This document shows positions 29,916 to 37,051 of a DNA stretch of 64,000 nt, in pieces. The notes beneath the pieces are model-generated. The model had not been told where the DNA came from. It ran no database searches and saw nothing but the letters and a program-made list of their open reading frames with translations. Position 1 is the first letter of the stretch; each line of letters opens with the position of its first letter. The stretch covers positions 44,937 through 108,936 of the forward strand of contig JADHXF010000001.1 of NCBI GenBank assembly GCA_016783105.1, in the 5' to 3' direction. The stretch comes from Dehalococcoidales bacterium (GTDB lineage: Bacteria; Chloroflexota; Dehalococcoidia; Dehalococcoidales; RBG-16-60-22). The position numbers were made by a program, and so were the translations under genes.

Positions 29916-30783
29916 GGCTCAACTCCTCTCCAGACTGCGACATGTATTCCGGTTTTTCATCCGAGGCCTTGTTCATTTCAAGCCAGGTCCGGTATAACTC
30001 ACGGCGGGAAAGGCCGGTCTCTCCCGCTACACTGGCGATAGCTTCCTTTGCTTTGACACCATTTTGATACATATCACGCAGTCGTTTCTCGATAATTTTA
30101 TTCGATTTCTGGGGTTTTTCCTCTCTTTTACCTTCAATAACCAGAGTAAATTCGCCTCTGGGCTCGATGAAGCGGTCGATAGCCTGGCTTATAGCCCCCC
30201 GGAAAACTTCTTCATGAAGCTTGGTGAGCTCGCGGCAGACCGCGAGCCGCCTGTCGCCAAGGACCAGTCGCAGGTCGCTGAGTGCCTGCTGCAGCCGGTG
30301 CGGCGCTTCCAGGATGACCATGGTTCCCGTTTCCTGGGCCACTGATTTCAACGCCTGCTTTCGGGCACTGGCTCTGCGGGGAAGGAAACCGAGGTAGAGA
30401 AAACGGTCGGTGGGAAGGCCTGAGACCGCCAGTGCCGTGATGACCGCGGACGGGCCGGGTATCGGGATAACCGGAATACCGTTTTGATTCGCCGCCCCGA
30501 TAAGTTCATAGCCAGGGTCGGATATCCCCGGCATTCCAGCCTCGGAAACCAGAGCTACATCCCCTTCCTTCAGGCAATTTAAAATGTAATCAAGTTTGGT
30601 CTTTTTATTATGCTCGTGGTAGCTGGTCATCGGCGTCTGAATATGGTAGGCGTTCAGCAGCCGTTTCGTTTTACGCGTATCCTCGGCGGCGATCAGTTTG
30701 ACTTCACGCAGAATGCGGAGGGCACGCAGCGAGATATCTTCCAGATTGCCGATGGGAGTTGCCACCACGTATAAATTAGGCAT
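29908..30783 (-). CDS. rsmI: 16S rRNA (cytidine1402-2'-O)-methyltransferase
   Basis: SAM-dependent tetrapyrrole-methylase-fold enzyme that methylates C1402 of 16S rRNA. LYVVATPIGNLEDISLRAL, AAEDTRKTKRLL, VSEAGMPGISDPGYEL, and PGPSAVITALAVSGLPTDRF are the family signatures. At 291 residues it includes the C-terminal domain. A clear promoter precedes it. It heads the rsmI-zinc ribbon-metG-polyprenyl synthase unit. Confidence 0.96.
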   Translation of the reverse strand: MPNLYVVATPIGNLEDISLRALRILREVKLIAAEDTRKTKRLLNAYHIQTPMTSYHEHNKKTKLDYILNCLKEGDVALVSEAGMPGISDPGYELIGAANQNGIPVIPIPGPSAVITALAVSGLPTDRFLYLGFLPRRASARKQALKSVAQETGTMVILEAPHRLQQALSDLRLVLGDRRLAVCRELTKLHEEVFRGAISQAIDRFIEPRGEFTLVIEGKREEKPQKSNKIIEKRLRDMYQNGVKAKEAIASVAGETGLSRRELYRTWLEMNKASDEKPEYMSQSGEELSHA

Positions 30784-30810
30784 GAATACTAAATTTCCCC
30801 AACGTAATTT

Positions 30811-30839
30811 ATTATAGCCTATGCTTCATAACCTGTCTA
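30811..30839 (-). promoter_or_regulatory. Promoter of the rsmI-metG unit
   Basis: On the minus strand TAGACA (30834-30839) and TATAAT (30811-30816) are separated by 17 nt. Transcription would start near 30804, about 21 nt ahead of the rsmI ATG, and diverges from the guaB3 promoter. Confidence 0.75.
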
Positions 30840-30864
30840 ACTTTGAGATGGCGGGCAGAATTTC

Positions 30865-30893
30865 TTGACTTGCCAGCCGGTTTTTGTTATATT
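30865..30893 (+). promoter_or_regulatory. Promoter of the IMP dehydrogenase-family gene
   Basis: TTGACT (30865-30870) and TATATT (30888-30893) are separated by 17 nt. The expected start of transcription (about 30900) is only 4 nt from the ATG at 30904, so the transcript would be nearly leaderless. Confidence 0.75.
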
Positions 30894-30903
30894 CTATATT
30901 TAA

Positions 30904-32064
30904 ATGGTGCCGAAAAAGATGGAATCCCCCCAATACAAACAACTGAGACGTGCCTACGGCTTTGATGAAGTGGCTATCGTCCCGGGAGACATCACGGTCA
31001 ATCCTGACCAGACCAACATCGACTTAACCATCGAGAATTATACGTTCTCCCTGCCCATTATCGCTTCGGCCATGGATGCGGTAACCGACGTTAATTTCGC
31101 CGTGCTGCTGAGCAAAATGGGTGGACTGGCCGTTCTCCACCTCGAAGGGGTGCAGACACGCTATCAGAACCCCGGCGAGGTACTGGCCAGAATCGCAAAA
31201 GCACCGCAGTCTGAGGTAACCGGGCTGATGCAGGAAATTTATGCCGAACCCATCAAGGATAACCTCATCGGTGAACGGATTCAGGAAATTAAAAAACAGG
31301 GCGGGACCTGTGCCGTTTCGGTAACGCCGGCCAATACCAAGCGCTTTGCCCCGATTTTGGCCGAGGCCGGGGCGGATTTACTGTTTGTGCAGGCCACCGT
31401 GACCACGGCACGTCATACGTCGAAAAGTTACCGTGGCCTTATCTTCTCCGAGCTGCGGGACATGGTGTCTATGCCTGTAGTGGTGGGCAACTGCGTCAGC
31501 TACAACGCCTGCCTGGACATAATGCGGACCGGTATCTCGGCGGTACTGGTCGGCGTCGGGCCGGGCGCTGCCTGCACCACCAGGGAGGTCCTCGGCATTG
31601 GTGTTCCTCAGGTAACGGCGACAATCGACTGTGCCGCCGCCAGGGAACAGTACTACCGCGAGACAGGCCGGTACGTGCCCATAGTCACAGACGGTGGTTT
31701 CCGCAAGGGTGGTGATGTCTGCAAGGCACTGGCGGCCGGTGCCGATGCTGTGATGCTGGGCTCCATTTTTGCCCAGTCTAAAGAAGCACCGGGACTGGGC
31801 TATCACTGGGGAATGGCTCACCCCCACCCGGCGTTGCCCCGGGGAACCCGCATCAAAGTGGGCACCACCGGTACGCTGGAGCAGATTCTCTTCGGGCCAG
31901 CGTCAGTCACCGATGGCAGTCAAAATATCGTCGGCGCCATTCGCACTGCGATGGGTGTCTGCGGGGTAAACACCATCCGGGAAATGCAACAGGCGGAGAT
32001 GGTGATTGCGCCGGCGATTACCACGGAAGGGAAATCCTGGCAGAAGGCTCAGTCCGGTTCCTGA
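30904..32064 (+). CDS. guaB3: IMP dehydrogenase-family protein, GuaB3 type
   Basis: 386-residue TIM-barrel protein of the IMPDH/GMP-reductase family. It shows LPIIASAMDAVTDVNFA, the active-site loop GVGPGAACTTREVLGIGVPQ with its cysteine, VTDGGFRKGGDVCKALAAGA, and VMLGSIFAQSKEAPG. The regulatory CBS pair found in standard GuaB is missing, as in actinobacterial GuaB3 proteins. Whether it supplies GMP synthesis or has another nucleotide role is open, because no second guaB is in the window. No Shine-Dalgarno motif precedes either ATG (30904 or 30919). Confidence 0.85.
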   Translation: MVPKKMESPQYKQLRRAYGFDEVAIVPGDITVNPDQTNIDLTIENYTFSLPIIASAMDAVTDVNFAVLLSKMGGLAVLHLEGVQTRYQNPGEVLARIAKAPQSEVTGLMQEIYAEPIKDNLIGERIQEIKKQGGTCAVSVTPANTKRFAPILAEAGADLLFVQATVTTARHTSKSYRGLIFSELRDMVSMPVVVGNCVSYNACLDIMRTGISAVLVGVGPGAACTTREVLGIGVPQVTATIDCAAAREQYYRETGRYVPIVTDGGFRKGGDVCKALAAGADAVMLGSIFAQSKEAPGLGYHWGMAHPHPALPRGTRIKVGTTGTLEQILFGPASVTDGSQNIVGAIRTAMGVCGVNTIREMQQAEMVIAPAITTEGKSWQKAQSGS

Positions 32065-32084
32065 GGCCGGCCTGAGAAAAAGAG

Positions 32085-32867
32085 TTATTCTTCCTCCTCT
32101 TCTTCCTCCACATCGTCTATAGCAGTGCTCGTTTCTTCAGCGATGTGCGGCAATAAAGCGGCCACTTTTTTGCGTGGTCGAGCAGCGAAGTCCGCCTTGT
32201 TGATTATCTGACGCAGTTCCTTTAATTTTTCTGCCTGTTTCGCCGTTTTCACCGGTATAACCACCCCATCCACTCCTGTTTTCCACAGGGCTTTGAGTTC
32301 ATCGCCACTAACTGACGTCTGTACCGTCAGGAGCAGGGGTTTGGACAGAAGGTCGGCAAAGCGCTGGCAGAGCATAAGCTGGCGCCAGGTAATGGCGGAG
32401 TTCTCTTCTTTGTCACCAGCCAGCAGCACGGCATCCACCGGCAGTTCGTTTATCGTCCTGAGCAGGCCATCACTCAGCGACGGCTCTACGAGCAATATTT
32501 TGCCCGCCTTCTCGATGCCGGAAAGGCCAAACTCTATATCCAGTGGCAGGATAACAAAGTCGGCACCCGCCTCGATAGAGGCCTTTATCTGCTGACGGCT
32601 TTTCCCTTCCAGCCACAGTCCCCAGACCAAGTCGGGCAGAGACCGGGCGGTATTTGTTACTACATCTTTGCCAGTGCCGGTTTGAGCAATGATGGCGGCG
32701 TCGGCGCTGGAAACGTAATCAGCCAGTGGCGCGGTATTATTTGCCGGCTCGACCCGGGCAATAAGTGCCATTTTTGGCTTTGCCGGGGACGGTTTGGTAG
32801 CTCTGAACCCCAATGGCAGGGAAACCGTTTCCGCGCTCTGTAGCAGTTTATCGATTAGCTTGCTCAC
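32085..32867 (-). CDS. Conserved protein of unknown function, TIM-barrel-like
   Basis: 260-residue soluble protein. Alternating hydrophobic strands and repeated phrases such as AGADFVILPLDIEFG, VDAVLLAGDKEEN and TGVDGVVIPVKTAKQAEKL suggest a TIM-barrel-like fold with beta-alpha repeats, but no catalytic motif is recognised. The C-terminus is extremely acidic (AIDDVEEEEEEE). The start is GTG 32867 with GGGAGGT 4 nt upstream; an extended -10 (TGCTATACT) lies in the 200-bp gap upstream. It converges with guaB3 at a 20-bp gap. Confidence 0.7.
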   Translation of the reverse strand: MSKLIDKLLQSAETVSLPLGFRATKPSPAKPKMALIARVEPANNTAPLADYVSSADAAIIAQTGTGKDVVTNTARSLPDLVWGLWLEGKSRQQIKASIEAGADFVILPLDIEFGLSGIEKAGKILLVEPSLSDGLLRTINELPVDAVLLAGDKEENSAITWRQLMLCQRFADLLSKPLLLTVQTSVSGDELKALWKTGVDGVVIPVKTAKQAEKLKELRQIINKADFAARPRKKVAALLPHIAEETSTAIDDVEEEEEEE

Positions 32868-33072
32868 GCTACCTCCCGGTACCAGCGCGTAAGTGTCTTA
32901 CCGGCTGGCTGACTCCGGATTAGTATAGCACAATGCTGGCTGCCTTAAGAAATCGCTGATATGGCTCCCCGGATTTTAACAGAGTTTCAATGTCTCTTTT
33001 ATGGGGAATTAATAACGCGGCTTTAAGATGGAAGTAGTGACCGGAAATAAATATAAGGAGGGCGGTAGCAAG

Positions 33073-33270
33073 ATGATTAAAACAGTAATAAGGCTTAAGG
33101 ATGATGCGGTGATGGTCTTCGATGACAGAGGGGAGCAGATGACTGTCCATCAGGGTCAGTATGATGATGTCAAAGAAAAGATCTTCAAGGAGGCCCCTCC
33201 AGAGGCCGTGTTCCTCCACTGGTTGGGCAGCAACGCCATTCCAGAAACCGTAAGCAGAGAGGACTGGTAG
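33073..33270 (+). CDS. Small acidic protein, function unknown
   Basis: 65 residues from ATG 33073. The upstream AAGGAGG lies 11 nt from this ATG; a longer reading from 33028 would place that motif inside the coding sequence, so the shorter start is preferred. The product (MIKTVIRLKDDAVMVFDDRG and on) looks like a small beta-rich domain with an acidic surface. It is 3 bp ahead of an HTH gene. No family is recognised. Confidence 0.65.
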   Translation: MIKTVIRLKDDAVMVFDDRGEQMTVHQGQYDDVKEKIFKEAPPEAVFLHWLGSNAIPETVSREDW

Positions 33271-33273
33271 TCA

Positions 33274-33501
33274 GTGAGGCATTATCAGCAAGTACAGAAT
33301 ATGCTGACTACCGGAGAGGTTGCCCGCATGCTCAATGTCCATCCCGGTACGGTGAGGCGCTGGCATAACCGGGGAATATTGAAAGGATATCGTATCGGGC
33401 CGCGGGCAGACCGCCGGTATCGGCTGGCAGACATTGAGCTTTTCCTCAGAGAGAGGCCTACCTCGCCACTATCAGGAGGCAACTCCGAATGTCTATCCTA
33501 A
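33274..33501 (+). CDS. Excisionase/MerR-type helix-turn-helix protein
   Basis: 75-residue DNA-binding protein with the winged-helix pattern MLTTGEVARMLNVHPGTVRR, then WHNRGILKGYRIGPRADRRY and RLADIELFLRER, characteristic of excisionase (Xis) and BldC-like MerR-superfamily single domains. The start is taken as GTG 33274; an ATG at 33301 begins exactly at the HTH. There is no integrase nearby, so a role as a regulator of the flanking small genes is more likely than recombination directionality. The role is inferred. Confidence 0.8.
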   Translation: MRHYQQVQNMLTTGEVARMLNVHPGTVRRWHNRGILKGYRIGPRADRRYRLADIELFLRERPTSPLSGGNSECLS

Positions 33502-33547
33502 TGAGTTTACCCTCTATTTGCTTATTACCATTAGAGGACAGGGATCG

Positions 33548-33835
33548 GTGTGTCAGATGAGAAAGTTCGTCGCCATAGCTCTGGTGGTATTGGTTGGATT
33601 GGGCAGCTTTGCCATTGGCAACTGGAATATCTGGGGTGGTGGCGAAGTAAGGGGGTATAACCCACCGGATAACCTTGACTATCTGATTCTGCAAATGGAG
33701 TGGGCGCGAGAAACCCATCAGGATATTGTTGATAACCCATGGCGGCACTGGACTTGGCAAAAGGCCGGTATAGACCATAGCGAGTGGGTCGAAATATACG
33801 ACCAGGTTATTGAGGCGCTAGAGGATAAAAGATGA
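33548..33835 (+). CDS. Small exported or membrane-anchored protein, function unknown
   Basis: About 96 residues. AGAGGA (33533-33538) lies 9 nt before GTG 33548; ATG 33557 is an alternative. A basic start (MRKF) is followed by a hydrophobic stretch (VAIALVVLVGLGSFAIGNW), consistent with a signal peptide or single anchor. The mature part is rich in Trp and His (NPWRHWTWQKAGIDHSEWV). No family is recognised. It follows the HTH gene by 46 bp. Confidence 0.65.
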   Translation: MCQMRKFVAIALVVLVGLGSFAIGNWNIWGGGEVRGYNPPDNLDYLILQMEWARETHQDIVDNPWRHWTWQKAGIDHSEWVEIYDQVIEALEDKR

Positions 33836-33990
33836 AAAAGACTATCGGCAACGGCATGAAAAGGTTTTATTTGCATTTGGTTCTTTTGTTCAATCTTGCG
33901 TGGTGTTATAATCCCCAATCATCGCCCTTATTAAGACGATGTCAGCTGCAAGTAAACCTCAAGAATAATACAGCAGTCTCAACTATCTGA
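33832..33990 (+). CDS. Possible small translationally coupled membrane peptide
   Basis: A 52-residue reading begins at an ATG that overlaps the stop codon of the preceding gene (ATGA), with AGAGGA 6 nt upstream. It starts MKKTIGNGMKRF and continues with a hydrophobic stretch LHLVLLFNLAWC, like a signal peptide. Its 3' part is unremarkable, and an extended -10 promoter sequence (TGTTATAAT, 33904-33912) lies inside it, so it may be non-coding leader instead. The AT-rich stretch 33991-34124 after it shows nothing else. Confidence 0.3.
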   Translation: MKKTIGNGMKRFYLHLVLLFNLAWCYNPQSSPLLRRCQLQVNLKNNTAVSTI

Positions 33991-34124
33991 ATTATCCTCG
34001 CATCAGTTACTCCTTTTATACTCCATCTGCGGTTTTTCCACTCCAGTAATATAGCAAATATTTCGCCAATTGGCTTTTTTATTGCGGGTATATGATATTA
34101 AATTACATAATCTTCAGATGACTA

Positions 34125-34154
34125 TTGACAAATTTAAAACTATTAAACTACAAT
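34125..34154 (+). promoter_or_regulatory. Promoter of the cheR signalling block
   Basis: TTGACA (34125-34130) and TACAAT (34149-34154) are separated by 18 nt. Transcription would start near 34161, 28 nt ahead of cheR. Confidence 0.75.
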
Positions 34155-34188
34155 TGGCATATAGGTAAATAGGTTTGTAGTACTTAAG

Positions 34189-35031
34189 ATGGAGAGTAAG
34201 GTTACCGAGCACCAGGATGCCGTGCTTGATGTTCTCCTGGAAAAGGTGTATCGGGACAGCGGCTATGATTTCCGTGGCTACAGGCGCGGAACCGTGACCC
34301 GCCGTCTGGGCAGAAGAATGCTGACCACGGGTGTAAAAACATATCTTGACTACATGCACTTTTTAGACTCGCACCCTGAGGAGTACGAACGGTTTGCCGA
34401 TTACCTCACCATAAAGGTCAGCAGCTTCTTCCGCAGTCCTTATACTTATCGGCAGCTGGCAGGATTGGTGCTGCCGGAACTACTGCTACATAAAAAGGAA
34501 CGGAGAGAGCGCTCTTTGAGGTTATGGAGCGCTGGCTGTGCCCGTGGCGAGGAACCGTATTCCATGGCCATCATGCTGGCTGATTTTCTGGGGAAAGATT
34601 GTTCCAACTATGATATTGCAGTTTACGCCTCTGATATTGGCCATCTCGATTTAGGCGCATTGCGCTCCGGCATTTACCCAGCCTCAGATGTTGAAGGCCT
34701 GCCTCGTTCCCTTCTGGACAATTATTTGCTACCTGATGGGGATGACTATGAAGTGAGGGAAGATATCAGGCAGATGGTCCGGTTTTTCCATTTTGACCTT
34801 ACTTCGACGCTTGGCCAGCCGCTGCCGGTGATGGACTGCATATTCTGTTGCAACGTTCTGATTTATTTTCAAAGGCAGCTTCAGGAGAGGGTGCTTGACC
34901 GGCTTTACAATTCGCTGGCCGTACCCGGATACCTGGTTCTCGGTGAGGTGGAGACCCCGACAACCGCCCTGCTTGAGAAGCTGGAATGCCTTGATGGCAA
35001 GGCGAAGATATACAAGAGGGTTAGGACTTAA
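34189..35031 (+). CDS. CheR-type protein-glutamate O-methyltransferase
   Basis: SAM-dependent methyltransferase of the CheR family, 280 residues. The N-terminal helical domain (GYDFRGYRRGTVTRRLGRRM) is followed by the FFRSPYTYRQL segment, the SAM-binding strand LWSAGCARGEEPYSMAIML, the acidic strand YASDIGHLDLGALRSGIYP, and CNVLIYFQ. No chemoreceptor, CheA, CheW or CheB gene is present in the window, and no PAS or TPR domain is fused. It precedes a PAS kinase by 54 bp and probably acts in that signalling route. The start ATG 34189 has no strong Shine-Dalgarno. Confidence 0.92.
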   Translation: MESKVTEHQDAVLDVLLEKVYRDSGYDFRGYRRGTVTRRLGRRMLTTGVKTYLDYMHFLDSHPEEYERFADYLTIKVSSFFRSPYTYRQLAGLVLPELLLHKKERRERSLRLWSAGCARGEEPYSMAIMLADFLGKDCSNYDIAVYASDIGHLDLGALRSGIYPASDVEGLPRSLLDNYLLPDGDDYEVREDIRQMVRFFHFDLTSTLGQPLPVMDCIFCCNVLIYFQRQLQERVLDRLYNSLAVPGYLVLGEVETPTTALLEKLECLDGKAKIYKRVRT

Positions 35032-35085
35032 TTAAGAGCACGGCGGAGGTTTTAGTCCCGCTTAGAATTATTCAGGAGGTAAGAA

Positions 35086-36321
35086 ATGGACGAGCTTGAG
35101 AAAGCGAGGACTTATAGTGAAGCGTTACTTAACAGTATGATTGACGGCCTTGGTGTGCTTGATCTGGAGGGGAAGGTAATTGATGTCAATGAGTCTCTTC
35201 TACAAATGATGGGCTTGAAAAAAGAGGAGTTTGTGGGGTTGCCGCTTATACAAGTACTTGGCCCGATGGTTGAGCCAACGGAGCTAGAAAAGGTCTCTGC
35301 TACTATTGGGCAGCTTATGGCTGGCGCTCCGGCGGGGTTTATAGAGATGGTTACCACTCATAAAGACGGCACCCGGGTCACGATATCTATTGGTCCCAGT
35401 GTGGTAAGGGATGCTCAGGGTAAGCCGGTGATGTTATTTGCCGTGATGAGAGACATCACAGAACGCAAGCGGATGGAGCAGGAGATACAGGACAAGAATG
35501 AACAATTGAATGCGCAGAACGAGGAGCTTCGAGTGACTGAGGAGGAGCTAAGAGCCAGCAATGAAGAGCTGGAGGCGGCCAATGAAGAGCTGACGGAAAC
35601 GCAGGAGCAGCTGATTCGCTCGGAGCGGCTGGCGGCGATAGGTCAGCTGGCGGGAGGTGTGGGCCATGAGCTCAGGAACCCTCTCGGTGCCATCAAAAAC
35701 GCCGTTTACTACATCAAGGGTAAACTGGCTAAAAGTGAGCTGGCGGAGAAGGAACCGCGGGTTCTGGAATTCCTTGACATCGTGGATGACGAGGTCAATA
35801 CCTCCAACAAAATCATCACTGATTTGCTCGGGTTTTCCCGCGTCGGCAAGCCGTCGGTTACACCCACGCCGGTGGAGAAGATAATTGAAGATGCCCTGGC
35901 GCGGGTGCCTGTTCCGGAAAATGTGGCACTGAACGAGAATCTTGGCCCTGACTCTAAAGAGGTGGTCGTGGACGCGGGGCAGATTCAGCAGGTGCTGGTT
36001 AACGTGATTACCAATGCGGTGCAGGCAATGCCAGAGGGTGGGAAACTGACCATAAGCACCAGGGAAAGAAATGGTTTCCTGGAGCTTGATGTAACCGATA
36101 CCGGAAACGGCATATCTGATGAAAACAAAGGTAAGGTTTTTGACCCCCTTTTTACGACGAGGGCAAAGGGTATCGGCCTGGGACTGGCCGTCAGCAAGTC
36201 GATAATTGACCGTCACGGCGGGCAGATTGAAGCCAAAAGCACGGTCGGCAAGGGGACCACGTTTACCATCAGATTACCACTGGAGACACCGGTTCAGGAG
36301 GGCAGCGTTGAAAAGCAATAA
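35086..36321 (+). CDS. PAS-domain sensor histidine kinase
   Basis: Soluble 411-residue kinase. Residues about 6-127 form a PAS domain ending MRDITERKRMEQE. Residues 128-185 form a coiled coil with repeated NEEL units (LNAQNEELRV, ASNEELEAANEELTETQEQL). The phosphoacceptor is His194 in GGVGHELRNPLGAI. The ATPase domain has NVITNAVQAMPEGG, DTGNGISDENKGKVF and GIGLGLAVSKSIIDRHGG. It has no membrane segment, so it senses a cytoplasmic signal. AGGAGG lies 6 nt before the ATG. The next gene overlaps its 3' end. Confidence 0.94.
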   Translation: MDELEKARTYSEALLNSMIDGLGVLDLEGKVIDVNESLLQMMGLKKEEFVGLPLIQVLGPMVEPTELEKVSATIGQLMAGAPAGFIEMVTTHKDGTRVTISIGPSVVRDAQGKPVMLFAVMRDITERKRMEQEIQDKNEQLNAQNEELRVTEEELRASNEELEAANEELTETQEQLIRSERLAAIGQLAGGVGHELRNPLGAIKNAVYYIKGKLAKSELAEKEPRVLEFLDIVDDEVNTSNKIITDLLGFSRVGKPSVTPTPVEKIIEDALARVPVPENVALNENLGPDSKEVVVDAGQIQQVLVNVITNAVQAMPEGGKLTISTRERNGFLELDVTDTGNGISDENKGKVFDPLFTTRAKGIGLGLAVSKSIIDRHGGQIEAKSTVGKGTTFTIRLPLETPVQEGSVEKQ

Positions 36322-37051
36322 CAGGCAAACCAATATCCTGGTCGTTGATGACCTGCGCAGCATGCGGTTGACACTTGGCGGCATACTGGAAGATGAAGGG
36401 TATAATGCCACGGCTGTAGAAGATGGCTACCGGGCTATAGATGAAGTGAAAAAGAGGCACTTTGATGCCATTTTCATTGATATCAAGATGCCGGGGATAG
36501 ATGGGGTGCAGACTTTTCGGGAGATTAAAAAGATAGACCCTGATACCACCGTGGTGATGATGACGGCGTACTCTGTGGAGGAACTGGTGAAAGAAGCCCT
36601 GGAAGAAGGTGCCCACGCCATTATTTACAAGCCGTTCGATATCAGTATGGTCATCGCCATAATCGAAGAGCTGCTGGTCCAGAAAACACTGGTGCTCGTG
36701 GTCGATGACCATTTCACTGACCGGGAGACGTTAAAGACAATTCTCGAGGAGAAGGGATATCGGGTCGCCACGGCTGCTGATGGCACCGAGGCCATTGATA
36801 TGGTCAGGAGCCGGCATTATGACATCATTTTTCTGGACGTCAGGCTGCCCGATATGACCGGTTTTGAGACCTTTGAACAGGTGAAAAAGATAGACCCGCA
36901 GACAGCGGTGATAATGATGACCGGCTATGCCGAAGAAGACCTGGTGAGAAGCGCCATCGGGTCTGGTGCCTATGCTTATCTGTACAAACCCCTCGATATG
37001 AAAAAGGTAATCACTCTGGTTGAGGCGGTGTCCAGGGAGAAACAAAAATGA
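36308..37051 (+). CDS. Double receiver-domain response regulator
   Basis: 247 residues from TTG 36308, which has AGGAGG 5 nt upstream and overlaps the kinase gene by 14 nt. Two CheY-like receivers follow each other: the first with VVDDLR and Asp58 (FIDIKMPG), MTAYS and YKP; the second with VVDDHF and Asp177 (FLDVRLPD), MTGYA and YKP. No output domain is present, so it relays phosphate or controls a partner. It overlaps the hybrid kinase gene by 4 nt (ATGA). Confidence 0.92.
   Translation: MKSNNRQTNILVVDDLRSMRLTLGGILEDEGYNATAVEDGYRAIDEVKKRHFDAIFIDIKMPGIDGVQTFREIKKIDPDTTVVMMTAYSVEELVKEALEEGAHAIIYKPFDISMVIAIIEELLVQKTLVLVVDDHFTDRETLKTILEEKGYRVATAADGTEAIDMVRSRHYDIIFLDVRLPDMTGFETFEQVKKIDPQTAVIMMTGYAEEDLVRSAIGSGAYAYLYKPLDMKKVITLVEAVSREKQK

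Noticed and set aside
33274..33501. Prophage or integrative-element excisionase
   Set aside because: No integrase, attachment repeats or phage genes lie within the window; the tRNA gene at 23553 has no flanking duplicate of its 3' end that I could find.
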